Shown here piece by piece: positions 16,848-23,316 of a stretch of 29,843 nucleotides of DNA. The position numbers and the translations under genes were made by a program. Below the pieces are notes generated by a model, which was not told where the DNA came from, searched no databases, and saw nothing but the letters and a program-made list of their open reading frames with translations. The stretch comes from JBGPIK01 sp041484845 (GTDB lineage Bacteria > Desulfobacterota > Binatia > UBA9968): the NCBI GenBank assembly GCA_041484845.1, contig JBGPIK010000029.1:1-29843 (forward strand). The letters run 5' to 3'. Numbering within the stretch: position 1 is the stretch's first letter; each line of letters starts with the position of its first letter.

Positions 16848-17462
16848 ATGAAGAGACTCGTAATAGGTTGGGCTTTGTTACTAAGCCTAACCATTTTCCT
16901 TCCCCCGTCTTCTGTCCACGCAATTTCTCTGAACTTTGTTCCATCGGCTCAGAATGTTTCGCTGGGCAGTTCCGCTCAGGTGGCCATCAAGATTTCAGGT
17001 CTGGGGGATTCATTGGCGCCGTCACTGGGCACTTACGACCTGAACGTCAACTTCAACCCCGCTGTCTTGAGTTTTAACACTGTGAGTTTTGGCGATCCGA
17101 TACTTGGCGACCAACTGGACCTCTTTAGTTTGGGAAGCCTCATCATCACAACTCCTGGCGCTGGATACGTAAACCTTTTTGAGCTTTCATTGGATAGCGC
17201 GGCTGATCTTGATAGCTTGCAGGCGTCCGATTTCATTCTCGCGACCCTAACTTTCGATACGCTTGGCGTAGGAACTAGCCCATTAAGTTTTACGGTTAAC
17301 GCATTAGGGGATTCTAACGGTGATTCTCTTACGGCGGATAACGGAAGCGGCAGTGTAACTGTTGACGCGGCGAGATCTGTTCCTGAACCCAGCACGTTGC
17401 TCCTTCTTGGCTCTGGTTTGGCGGGATTAGTCGCCTTTCGACGTAGGCAGCAGCAACTGTAG
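16848..17462 (+). CDS. Cohesin-domain PEP-CTERM surface protein
   Basis: This 204-residue protein has a signal peptide (1-25, VHA-I). A cohesin-like domain (about 27-175) shows the usual pattern LGTYDLNVNFNPAVLSF, LFELSLDSAADLDSLQ and FILATLTFDTLGVGTSPL. The C-terminal exosortase sorting signal consists of VPEPSTLLLLGSGL, a hydrophobic helix and the basic tail RRRQQQ. Exosortase would cut at PEP and send the protein to the cell surface or exopolysaccharide matrix; no exosortase gene is in the window. ATG 16848 is chosen over TTG 16842 because GGGAGG sits 8 nt upstream. It follows a dockerin protein gene, and two decayed copies of its 3' half lie downstream. Confidence 0.88.
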   Translation: MKRLVIGWALLLSLTIFLPPSSVHAISLNFVPSAQNVSLGSSAQVAIKISGLGDSLAPSLGTYDLNVNFNPAVLSFNTVSFGDPILGDQLDLFSLGSLIITTPGAGYVNLFELSLDSAADLDSLQASDFILATLTFDTLGVGTSPLSFTVNALGDSNGDSLTADNGSGSVTVDAARSVPEPSTLLLLGSGLAGLVAFRRRQQQL

Positions 17463-17544
17463 CCCGCTGGATCTTGGTCTCAGAGGCAAGGTCTTTTTCG
17501 TCAGCCCGCCGTTAGCTCGGAAGGGCCGCTGAAAATGCCGGCCA

Positions 17545-17892
17545 TTAATCACTCAGCCAAAGGGCGTTATTCTTTACTTCCTCGGCTGTGTGGCGGCCTA
17601 AGAAACGCAGGGTTCTTCGAAGTAGATCTCTCAGCGGGATCTGGTCAGAAAGCAAGATGCCGAAGTGTTCCTTGCCCTCGTGGTGGTATTGTTTGTTCAG
17701 GACTCTGAAATCGCGAATGTTGTGCGTCAAAATTGCACGGTGCTGGGTGGTAGCGTAGACAAGCTGCTCTGGATCGGTCTTGCCTGTTCGGCCAGCCTCC
17801 AACACGTGAATCACGTCATAACCTCGTTGCCGGAGAATCTCGCCCAGTTTCACGCGGACATCCTCATCGAGCAGCAGGGCGATATTGGCCAT
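17545..17892 (-). CDS. DUF5615 PIN-like toxin candidate
   Basis: A 115-residue PIN-like protein of the DUF5615 (Mut7-C-like) type. It opens with ALLLDEDVRVKLGEILRQRGYDV and continues with ILTHNIRDFRVL, which keeps the DED and HNxxDF acidic positions expected for nuclease activity. These proteins are usually encoded right after a DUF433 gene, as here, and are viewed as toxin-antitoxin pairs. The ATG at 17892 overlaps the DUF433 stop by one base (TGATG), so translation is coupled; an in-frame TTG at 17895 is less likely. Toxicity is inferred from family and pairing. Confidence 0.83.
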   Translation of the reverse strand: MANIALLLDEDVRVKLGEILRQRGYDVIHVLEAGRTGKTDPEQLVYATTQHRAILTHNIRDFRVLNKQYHHEGKEHFGILLSDQIPLRDLLRRTLRFLGRHTAEEVKNNALWLSD

Positions 17893-18176
17893 CAATCAGC
17901 CTTTTTTGGTTTCAGTCTCTCCTCCGAATTCTCTCGGAAATCTCGGTCTATATCGTCCTTGTGATCGTAGTAGTAAGAGAGCGCATCGTAGACTTGTGCG
18001 AGCGTTAGGTGCGAAAACTCTCCAACGATCTCTTCAGGTGATACTCCGTGACGGAGCACATAGTTCACAACCGACCGGACGGGAAACCTAGTTCCTTTAA
18101 TGACAGGACTACCACCACAAAACTCTTTGTGGGAAACAATGTAAGGATGGTCTACGTTTTCAGCAAGTTCTGTCAT
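17892..18176 (-). CDS. DUF433 antitoxin candidate
   Basis: A 94-residue DUF433 protein. The family core is visible as GGSPVIKGTRFPVRSVVNYVLRHGVSPEEIVGEF, followed by LTLAQVYDALSYYYDHKDDID. This is a winged-helix DNA-binding fold related to the antitoxin of the MbcA/VapB55 type. The C terminus is lysine-rich. AGGGAG lies about 7 nt before the ATG. It is the first gene of a two-gene operon with the DUF5615 protein and likely represses its own promoter within the roughly 550-bp upstream gap. Confidence 0.85.
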   Translation of the reverse strand: MTELAENVDHPYIVSHKEFCGGSPVIKGTRFPVRSVVNYVLRHGVSPEEIVGEFSHLTLAQVYDALSYYYDHKDDIDRDFRENSEERLKPKKAD

Positions 18177-18484
18177 AATTGGCTCCCTTTGATGGACCGA
18201 AGAGCTATCTCTAAACCGTTCGTTAAGATATTAGGGGCATGGCCGCTCGATGTCAAATAGCGAGCGAATTCCGCGAGCTCTGTAATGGATTGCCGCAAGG
18301 AAAATCCGAGGAAAATCCGGGGTCAGACATAACATTCGTTACAATCCGTCAATCCCCGGCTCTGCCGAAGGCACATGACTTTTAAGTGGGATCTCGGGTG
18401 GTAGATGCGAAAGGCGTGGAAAAATTTCACGCGCTCGCCGGTTACAGAGGGTTCCGGTTACTTCTTTCGGTTGAAGATTTACGT
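18177..18484. other. Non-coding gap with decayed repeat ends
   Basis: No credible gene is seen in these 308 bases. The part from about 18295 to 18345 (AAAATCCGGGGTCAGAC and following) resembles the ends often left by REP-associated transposase elements, but too little remains to name it. The promoter for the DUF433/DUF5615 pair should be near 18180-18250 on the minus strand; no clear box was found. Confidence 0.3.
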
Positions 18485-18673
18485 AAGAAAAATAGGGTCT
18501 TCAGGCTTCCGTGTGAAGCAAGGCTCGGAGATTGCACCGCCGAGGCACGGAGGGCGCGGAGCGAAGAGGTTTTGATTAAAAAATACTCCGAACTCTGCGA
18601 ACTCCGTGTCTCAGTGGTAAAATCTGTTTTTTCTTTTTGGTTGCGGCTCAACCGCGTTGGGTCTTTGTGGTGA
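18485..18673 (+). repeat. Dispersed inverted-repeat element, copy 2
   Basis: The second copy holds the left arm CACCGCCGAGGCACGGAGGG (starts 18535), a right arm with CTCCGTGTCTCAGTGGT (about 18602-18618), and a tail with TTTTTGGTTGCGGCTC shared with copy 1 at 10240. Its left flank (18500-18548, with CTTCCGTGTGAAGCAAGGCT) is repeated in reverse at about 22170-22215. The element is non-coding. Confidence 0.65.
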
Positions 18674-18727
18674 ATTCTTCTTCACAGGAAACCCTGAATA
18701 GCCGAAAAATAAGAGCGAACAAAAAGG

Positions 18728-19150
18728 TACCGGGAGTCTGTTTTAGCGTGTCAGCGTCAACAGCGCGGCCTATGGCGACCCGAGACTGGATGATCAGTTA
18801 AAGTTGCTTGGTTTGGGAACCTTCACGAGTACGACGACTGGCGCCCGGTCGGTTGACCTCTTTGAGCTTTGATTGGATAGCGCGGCGACCTCGATAGATT
18901 GGAGAAGCCGGACGTCATTCTGACACGGCTAACTTTCGACACGCTTGGTGTCGGAATCAGCCCGTTGAATTTTACGGTGGACGCGTTAGAAAATTCCCTC
19001 GGTAATCCTCTTGCGGCGGATTTAGGAAACGGCAGCGTGACTGTTGTTAGTGTACTCGCTAATCCGATACCGGAGCCTTCCAGCATGCTTCTGCTTGGCC
19101 TCGGGTTGATATTGCTGAGCCAGAATATTCGCAGAGCTAATTCCCTATAA
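18728..19150 (+). pseudogene. Decayed cohesin/PEP-CTERM gene, copy 2
   Basis: Homologous to the 3' two thirds of the gene at 16848-17462. Reading frames recover VSVNSAAYGDPRLDDQLKLL, VDLFEL, then LTFDTLGVGISPLNFTVDAL and the sorting signal IPEPSSMLLLGLGL with tail RRANSL. Decay is explicit: where the intact gene has CTT TCA TTG, this one has CTT TGA TTG (nonsense at 18868-18870), and a one-base deletion follows near 18880-18885. An in-frame TAG also occurs near 18743. The signal peptide and the first third of the cohesin domain are missing. Confidence 0.85.
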
Positions 19151-19434
19151 CGCTCGAAGAGGCCGATGCATTCTGTAGGCGCCGTTAAAACCGACCCATT
19201 TTGTTGAGGCTGGCATATATGCTCAGGGGGCTTATCAGTGATCAGTGGCTACGATGTGTTAGGGAGGAGAACAAGAAATCGAGCGGACTATTTGTAGGAT
19301 AATCAACCTGTAAAACAGATACGGCTTCGTAGCGGGACCCGTTGATGGGTGTTTTAAGAGCTTGGCCGACAGCTAATGTGGAAGTTCACGGTAACAGAGG
19401 GATAACAAGTAGGAAGGCGGTTGGGAGACTTCTC
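19151..19434. other. Gap without recognised feature
   Basis: Between pseudogene copy 2 and the MazF-like gene there are 284 bases. I see no gene, and only the short direct repeat TCAGTGATCAGTGG at about 19235-19248. It is probably decayed flank. Confidence 0.3.
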
Positions 19435-19776
19435 TTATCGGAAGCACAACACGACGGCAAGAGCCTCGGTGATGGCTTTTAGCGCGGTATCAGAAAGCTT
19501 TCCAAGACGTCGTGCGAATCTCTTCTGAGAAACTGAGCGAACCTGGAATGCGTCCGCAGCCGAAGGTTTCTCAAGTCCGTTTTCGCTGTCGGGCAGTAGC
19601 TTGACTAACCAGGGCGCCATCGAATAGTGTTCCTTCCATTCAGTAACGGGAACAATCACCTTCAATGGCAAGATACCAATGGCATCGTCGTTGACGATAA
19701 TTGCTGGGCGCGATTTCTTTATTTCGGCGCCGGTCGTTGGGTCCAAGTTGATGAGCCAGACTTCACCCCTTTGCAC
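19435..19776 (-). CDS. PemK/MazF-family mRNA interferase
   Basis: A 113-residue MazF/PemK toxin, a ribosome-independent endoribonuclease. The N-terminal QRGEVWLINLDPTTGAEIKKSRPAIIV holds the conserved strand and loop (RGEVW, Arg-Pro-ALIV type), followed by IVPVTEW. The C-terminal helix LSDTALKAITEALAVVL is typical. GTG at 19776 is chosen because it puts QRGEVW at position 2 as in the family; an in-frame ATG at 19821 would extend deep into the antitoxin. It overlaps the antitoxin stop by 14 nt. All core residues look intact. Confidence 0.87.
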   Translation of the reverse strand: MQRGEVWLINLDPTTGAEIKKSRPAIIVNDDAIGILPLKVIVPVTEWKEHYSMAPWLVKLLPDSENGLEKPSAADAFQVRSVSQKRFARRLGKLSDTALKAITEALAVVLCFR

Positions 19777-20008
19777 AGAAATCCTCGTTGTCAAGGACCG
19801 TAAAGGCCGTGAGATCCCCACCGGCCTGGTACTCCGGTAACAGGGCCTGTGCCGCTTTCGCCAGTTCCTGTTTCACCTCCGTCCCGCTTGAGAGTTGAGC
19901 CGTCCTTAGGAGATCTTCGCGAAGGAGACGCAGGGCAGCCTCCGCGACCGCCAGACGCTCCGCGCTGGTTAGTTTCTTTAGTTCCTGCAGGATTTCAATC
20001 TCGGTCAT
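19763..20008 (-). CDS. Antitoxin of MazF pair
   Basis: An 81-residue protein upstream of and overlapping the MazF toxin. The N-terminal part ILQELKKLTSAERLAVAEAALRLLREDL is a helical segment common in small antitoxins paired with PemK in cyanobacteria and other environmental bacteria. The acidic C-terminal tail (LTAFTVLDNEDFCAKG) is expected to block the toxin. It is not a classical SpoVT/AbrB MazE. AAGGAGG lies about 11 nt before the ATG. The assignment rests mainly on gene order and size. Confidence 0.75.
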   Translation of the reverse strand: MTEIEILQELKKLTSAERLAVAEAALRLLREDLLRTAQLSSGTEVKQELAKAAQALLPEYQAGGDLTAFTVLDNEDFCAKG

Positions 20009-20201
20009 ACGTCCCGCACCCTCCTTGTTGGTTTCTTGCTTTGATTCTGTGCTTTATCGGTTATTGAAACGAATTCAATTGTATACGAGACGAGCTTGCT
20101 TAACAACGCGCAGGAATTGCGGGGACACAATACCGCTTCCGTTCGAGTTCCGGTCGGGCTGACGGGAAATTCTAAGAATCAGTCGTGCGGAAAGAAAAAC
20201 T

Positions 20202-20467
20202 ACCGGGAGTCTTTTCCATCGTGTCAGCGTCAACAGGGCGGTCTATGGCAACTCGATATTGGGTAATCAGTTGGACTCAGTCCGCTTACCTATTCAGCCA
20301 CTCTTTTGTGGGAAGCGAACGGTGACCCTCTTCAGGCTACGACCTTAGACGGCAGCGTGACGGTTGATCCAGCTACCCGCTCGATCCCGGAACCTTTGAC
20401 GATGTTGCTTGTTGCGCTTGGCTTATGGCTAATGGCGTGGAATAGCCGACGGTTGTTTCGCGATTAG
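20202..20467 (+). pseudogene. Decayed cohesin/PEP-CTERM gene, copy 3
   Basis: This third copy begins at the same truncated point as copy 2 (TACCGGGAGTCT at 20202 and at 18728). It encodes VSVNRAVYGNSILGNQLD, then jumps to SPLTYSATLLWEANGDPLQ, so about 130-150 bases of the cohesin region are deleted. The end is in frame: DGSVTVDPATRSIPEPLTML, a hydrophobic helix and the basic tail NSRRLFRD with TAG at 20465-20467. There is no start codon or signal peptide. Confidence 0.8.
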
Positions 20468-20682
20468 AATCGGTTGAGCAAAAAATCAGATCAGCACAAA
20501 AGACCGCGTAAAGCGTACGACGGGTTGAAATGCGTCCCGGATATACGTGCGAGCGGTTGTGTGTTCATGCTTTTGAATCCATGCAATCCGGTGCGCCTCA
20601 CTGGATTCTCTTCCGCTAAGCGTTGCATTCTTAGACGGCTGTGTGAGCCAGTTTGTTGCTTATCGGCACAAATAAAACAGAC

Positions 20683-21030
20683 TTAGCCGGCGACCGCTTC
20701 TTGCAGGGAAGGGCTGAGAAGCATGGCGCTTATTCCCTTTTTTCCCGCGGTGACACTGAGAAACTGGTTAACCGGGGCGGAGCCAAGGATGCTCAGCAGC
20801 AACGGCTTAACGTCAGAGTGCTCTTCGATCCCCGGCAAGGGAATCTCCCGCGAGGCGGTTGCATGATGAGAATAATTACGAATCGTCAGACCGGAAGCGA
20901 TCTGCGTCTTAGGATCGACGCGCAGCAAGATTTGGTCCGAGAGTTGATAGCCGGTGGATGCGGTGGGCTGCCCAAAGTTAACGTAGAGGATATCGCCTTC
21001 GGGGTCATAGGTGATGCGGGTTGCTTTCAT
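20683..21030 (-). CDS. DUF2283 small protein
   Basis: A 115-residue protein with the DUF2283 pattern: ITYDPEGDILYVNFGQPTAS, then ILLRVDPKTQIASGLTIRNYSH. It is probably a small beta-rich protein, longer than the usual DUF2283 of about 65-75 residues. It follows the 21037-21342 gene by 6 nt, with an excellent GGAGGTGA ribosome site (7 nt before the ATG) inside that gene's end, so the two are one operon. DUF2283 proteins often sit beside small toxin-like genes, which suggests an antitoxin or regulator, but function is not established. Confidence 0.75.
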   Translation of the reverse strand: MKATRITYDPEGDILYVNFGQPTASTGYQLSDQILLRVDPKTQIASGLTIRNYSHHATASREIPLPGIEEHSDVKPLLLSILGSAPVNQFLSVTAGKKGISAMLLSPSLQEAVAG

Positions 21031-21036
21031 CGGTTC

Positions 21037-21342
21037 TCACCTCCCGGGCCGAAGGATCTGGTAAGCGGTGACGATAAAATTGTTCTCGGCGTTCCCCGGA
21101 ATAAAGCCGAAACGGACAACGACGACGATCGTGCTGTTGCCGGCGGGCAAATCTTCAAAGTCTCGGTAATAGAGGAACACATCGGGACGGACCGAGTCCT
21201 GAAATCTTCGGCCTCTTTGAATCGTCTCCAGCACCTGACCGTCGTAGCCCTGCATTTCCGGATGCTCTTCGCAGATGTGGTTCCAGCGTTCATCGGTCAG
21301 ATAAATCTCATGGCCCAGATGATCTTTGACCGTTTGCAGCAT
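21037..21342 (-). CDS. PBECR-like putative nuclease/toxin partner
   Basis: A 101-residue protein. It contains IYLTDERWNHICEEHPEMQGY, VLETIQRG and later DVFLYYRDF and NSTIVVVVRFG. The ERWxHIxxxHPE and VLxTIxxG patterns recall the PBECR-type (barnase/EndoU/colicin/RelE-like) nuclease group, with His and Glu as candidate catalytic residues. It is the first gene of a two-gene operon with the DUF2283 protein. I regard it as a toxin-like candidate. The alternative is an uncharacterised housekeeping domain. Confidence 0.6.
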   Translation of the reverse strand: MLQTVKDHLGHEIYLTDERWNHICEEHPEMQGYDGQVLETIQRGRRFQDSVRPDVFLYYRDFEDLPAGNSTIVVVVRFGFIPGNAENNFIVTAYQILRPGR

Positions 21343-21950
21343 CGTTCGGGACTACTCATCAAAGTCAACTTGCTTGGACTTCGGGTCCCGCCTTTTTCGA
21401 AGCTTCGATGGCTCGCGACGTTTCCATGTGGAACATATTGTAGTCAGGAGTTTGAGTGGAAACAAGGGAGACGGCATGGGGGCGTAGAGACGATGAAGTT
21501 GGAGAGCGTTAGCTTAGAGTGAAGCCCCGTGAGTCTAAACCTGCCGGATTGGTTTCAAGATGCAGAAAGATGGCGAAGCGGTTTGGCACCAGACGACGAT
21601 AGATTGGCGATGAGTGACGACACGACGAGAAGCCATGATCGAATCGGGTCCACCTCCGCCAGCGGCGACAAATCCGCAACCGTCCACTGCATTAGCGCAA
21701 ACAGCGAAGAAGGAAGAGACGGAAAGGTAAACGGCGGCGCTGGGAAACGGGAATGCTGACGAGTGGAATTATGAAAAGACTCTTCCCCTCAGTTCCATCT
21801 CCCAGAAAGGCTCGCGACATCGCGGCGCTCGGGACCACGTACTTTCCCGTCATCGGAAGATTGTCGAGTCGTCGAAGTCTGACCTCGACCCCTTACCGGA
21901 ACTGACTTACTTTCGATCTTATGGGATTGAAAAATGGACAGTAACAACTC
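21343..21950. other. 600-bp gap without a convincing gene
   Basis: A 76-residue plus-strand reading frame (21529-21759) and a roughly 50-residue minus-strand frame from 21853 have no recognisable domain, ribosome site or composition typical of genes here. The segment is probably a decayed mobile element given the IS-like end that follows. Confidence 0.35.
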
Positions 21951-21954
21951 AGCC

Positions 21955-22028
21955 TAATTTCTAATCACAGGGTTACATTTCTAATGATGCAACAACTCAC
22001 TCTTGGTTACATTCTTAAATGAGTTGAC
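21955..22028. mobile_element. Probable solo IS end with tandem sites
   Basis: GGTTACATTTCTAATGATGC (from 21971) and GGTTACATTCTTAAATGAGT (from 22005) are spaced 34 bp apart, with a partial CTAATTTCTAATCAC (21955-21969) before them. Read on the minus strand the segment starts TGTCAACTCATTTAAGAATG, resembling the multiple transposase sites at the ends of IS21-like elements. No transposase gene is present, so this would be a solo end or remnant. Confidence 0.45.
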
Positions 22029-22029
22029 A

Positions 22030-22225
22030 GGGACCAAGTTTTCTCCGCGCCCTCCGCGGTCGTGAGAAAAAATCCCTTTTTTACAAAAATGAGCGTTGCA
22101 AGTATTTGATTTCATTGAGGCCAAATTTGTAATTTTGCTGGTTTTTGAATTTTTTCTCACGACCCGCGCCTCAGCGGTGCAATCTCCGAGCCCTGCTTCA
22201 CACGGAAGCCTGAAGTCCCGATCAT
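22030..22225 (-). repeat. Dispersed inverted-repeat element, copy 3
   Basis: CCGCGCCCTCCGCGGTCGTGAGAAAAA (about 22038-22073) faces TTTTTTCTCACGACCCGCGC (about 22152-22172) as long inverted arms. The adjoining segment 22170-22218 (GGTGCAATCTCCGAGCCCTG and following) is the reverse complement of 18500-18548 in copy 2. It is AT-rich and non-coding between the arms. Confidence 0.6.
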
Positions 22226-22260
22226 AAAGTCTCCTGAGCGCGTACGCTTTTTCATTTCGC

Positions 22261-22908
22261 CTACTTCTTCGGCCACGGATGGATATCCGCTTCGGGCCTC
22301 ATATTCTTCGCGTCATAAACCTCAAAGTGAGTAAATGCGGTAACCGGCCGGCGCGGCTTGGCAGGCGGCCAGTTGCGGGCGTGACCGATGGGAACGACCC
22401 AGAGCAAACGCAGTTCCGGCGGGACCTTGAACAGTTCTCTCAGGGCGGGTTCGACTTCTTCGCGCACCGAAACCCAGACGGTACCCAGATTCATACTCGC
22501 CGCGGCGAGCATCATCTGTTGGACCGCGTTGGCAATGCTGGCCTGAAACAGTTTCTCGCGGTCTCCGGGTTGCCGCGTCGTTAGGTAGACTTGTTTTGTG
22601 CGCGCATCGCCGCAGACCAGGACCAAAACGCTCACGTCTCCGACGTAGTCTTTTTTGAGTCCCTTGTAGTGAACCGGATCTTCGCGCTTGCGCTGACGCC
22701 ATTCATCATCGTAGATCTGCCGGACTTTTTTCATTTTCTTGCGATCATGGGTAACGACAAATTCCCACGGCTGTGTGTTTGCCCCGGAAGGCGCCCAACG
22801 CGCCGCCTCGAGGATGGTTTCCAGCTGGAGATCGCTGACCTTGCCGGTTTTGTAGACTCTTACGCTGCGCCGCCTGCGGATGATATTGAGGAGATTTTCG
22901 GTATCCAT
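22261..22908 (-). CDS. Nitroreductase-family flavoprotein
   Basis: A 215-residue FMN-dependent nitroreductase-like oxidoreductase. The family start is clear: IIRRRRSVRVYKTGKVSDLQLETILEAARWAPSGANTQPWEFVV contains the Arg-Ser-x-Arg FMN contact and the PSGANTQPW loop. Later LFQASIANAVQQMMLAAASMNLGTVWV forms the dimer-core helix, and LLWVVPIGHA closes the fold. The substrate is unknown; relatives reduce nitroaromatics, quinones or halophenols. It stands alone with weak ribosome-site spacing. A dispersed repeat lies directly upstream. Confidence 0.9.
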   Translation of the reverse strand: MDTENLLNIIRRRRSVRVYKTGKVSDLQLETILEAARWAPSGANTQPWEFVVTHDRKKMKKVRQIYDDEWRQRKREDPVHYKGLKKDYVGDVSVLVLVCGDARTKQVYLTTRQPGDREKLFQASIANAVQQMMLAAASMNLGTVWVSVREEVEPALRELFKVPPELRLLWVVPIGHARNWPPAKPRRPVTAFTHFEVYDAKNMRPEADIHPWPKK

Positions 22909-22946
22909 AAGCGATCTTATTCCTAGGATTTCAATCTCTTTGGGTC

Positions 22947-23132
22947 GATTCTCAGCAGCTTGCTGCGTTATGTAAATTGCTTATCCGAAGTCCGTCATTC
23001 CCGCATGCTTTAAGCGGGAATCCAGGCGGGTTCGGAACTGGACCCCCGATAAAAACATTCGGGGGTGACGGCTTTAAGACAAATCTCATCGCCGAGTTCT
23101 GAGACCCCGCAGCTTGCTTCGGGTTATTCATT
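22947..23132 (+). repeat. Interspersed repeat, copy B (~186 bp)
   Basis: Second copy of the element at 8223-8412, same orientation. It is bounded by GCAGCTTGCTGCG at the left and CCCCGCAGCTTGCTTCGGG at the right. The internal hairpins are ATTCCCGC/GCGGGAAT and CCCCCGA/TCGGGG. In the first hairpin the pair next to the loop is C-G here and A-T in copy A, a compensatory change that keeps the stem. Confidence 0.78.
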
Positions 23133-23192
23133 AGCATGGATTAATCCGGCGTTACAGTGATCGAGAGCAGCCTGATGCGAAAATGGTTCAAG

Positions 23193-23301
23193 GTTCAATG
23201 TTCCAGGTGCGCGTCCTGCGCATCCTGAGCTTCGAAGGATCTGTCACATAGGCTACGAAAGATCCTTCACTTTGTTCAGGACAGACTTTTGAACATTGAA
23301 C
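23193..23301. repeat. Nested inverted repeats after permease gene
   Basis: Outer arms GTTCAATGTTC (23193-23203) and GAACATTGAAC (23291-23301) are perfect. Inner arms (CATCCTGAGCTTCGAAGGAT from 23221; AGATCCTTCACTTTGTTCAG from 23260) are imperfect. This is downstream of the importer operon, so it could terminate it, but it also resembles dispersed repeats common in environmental genomes. Confidence 0.55.
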
Positions 23302-23316
23302 TGCGCTTTGTCCGGT

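Noticed and set aside
20653..21522. 289-residue plus-strand open frame
   Set aside because: It is antisense to the DUF2283 and PBECR-like genes, which have good family patterns and a near-perfect ribosome site.
21529..21759. 76-residue plus-strand frame
   Set aside because: No ribosome site, domain or partner; composition is unlike nearby proteins.
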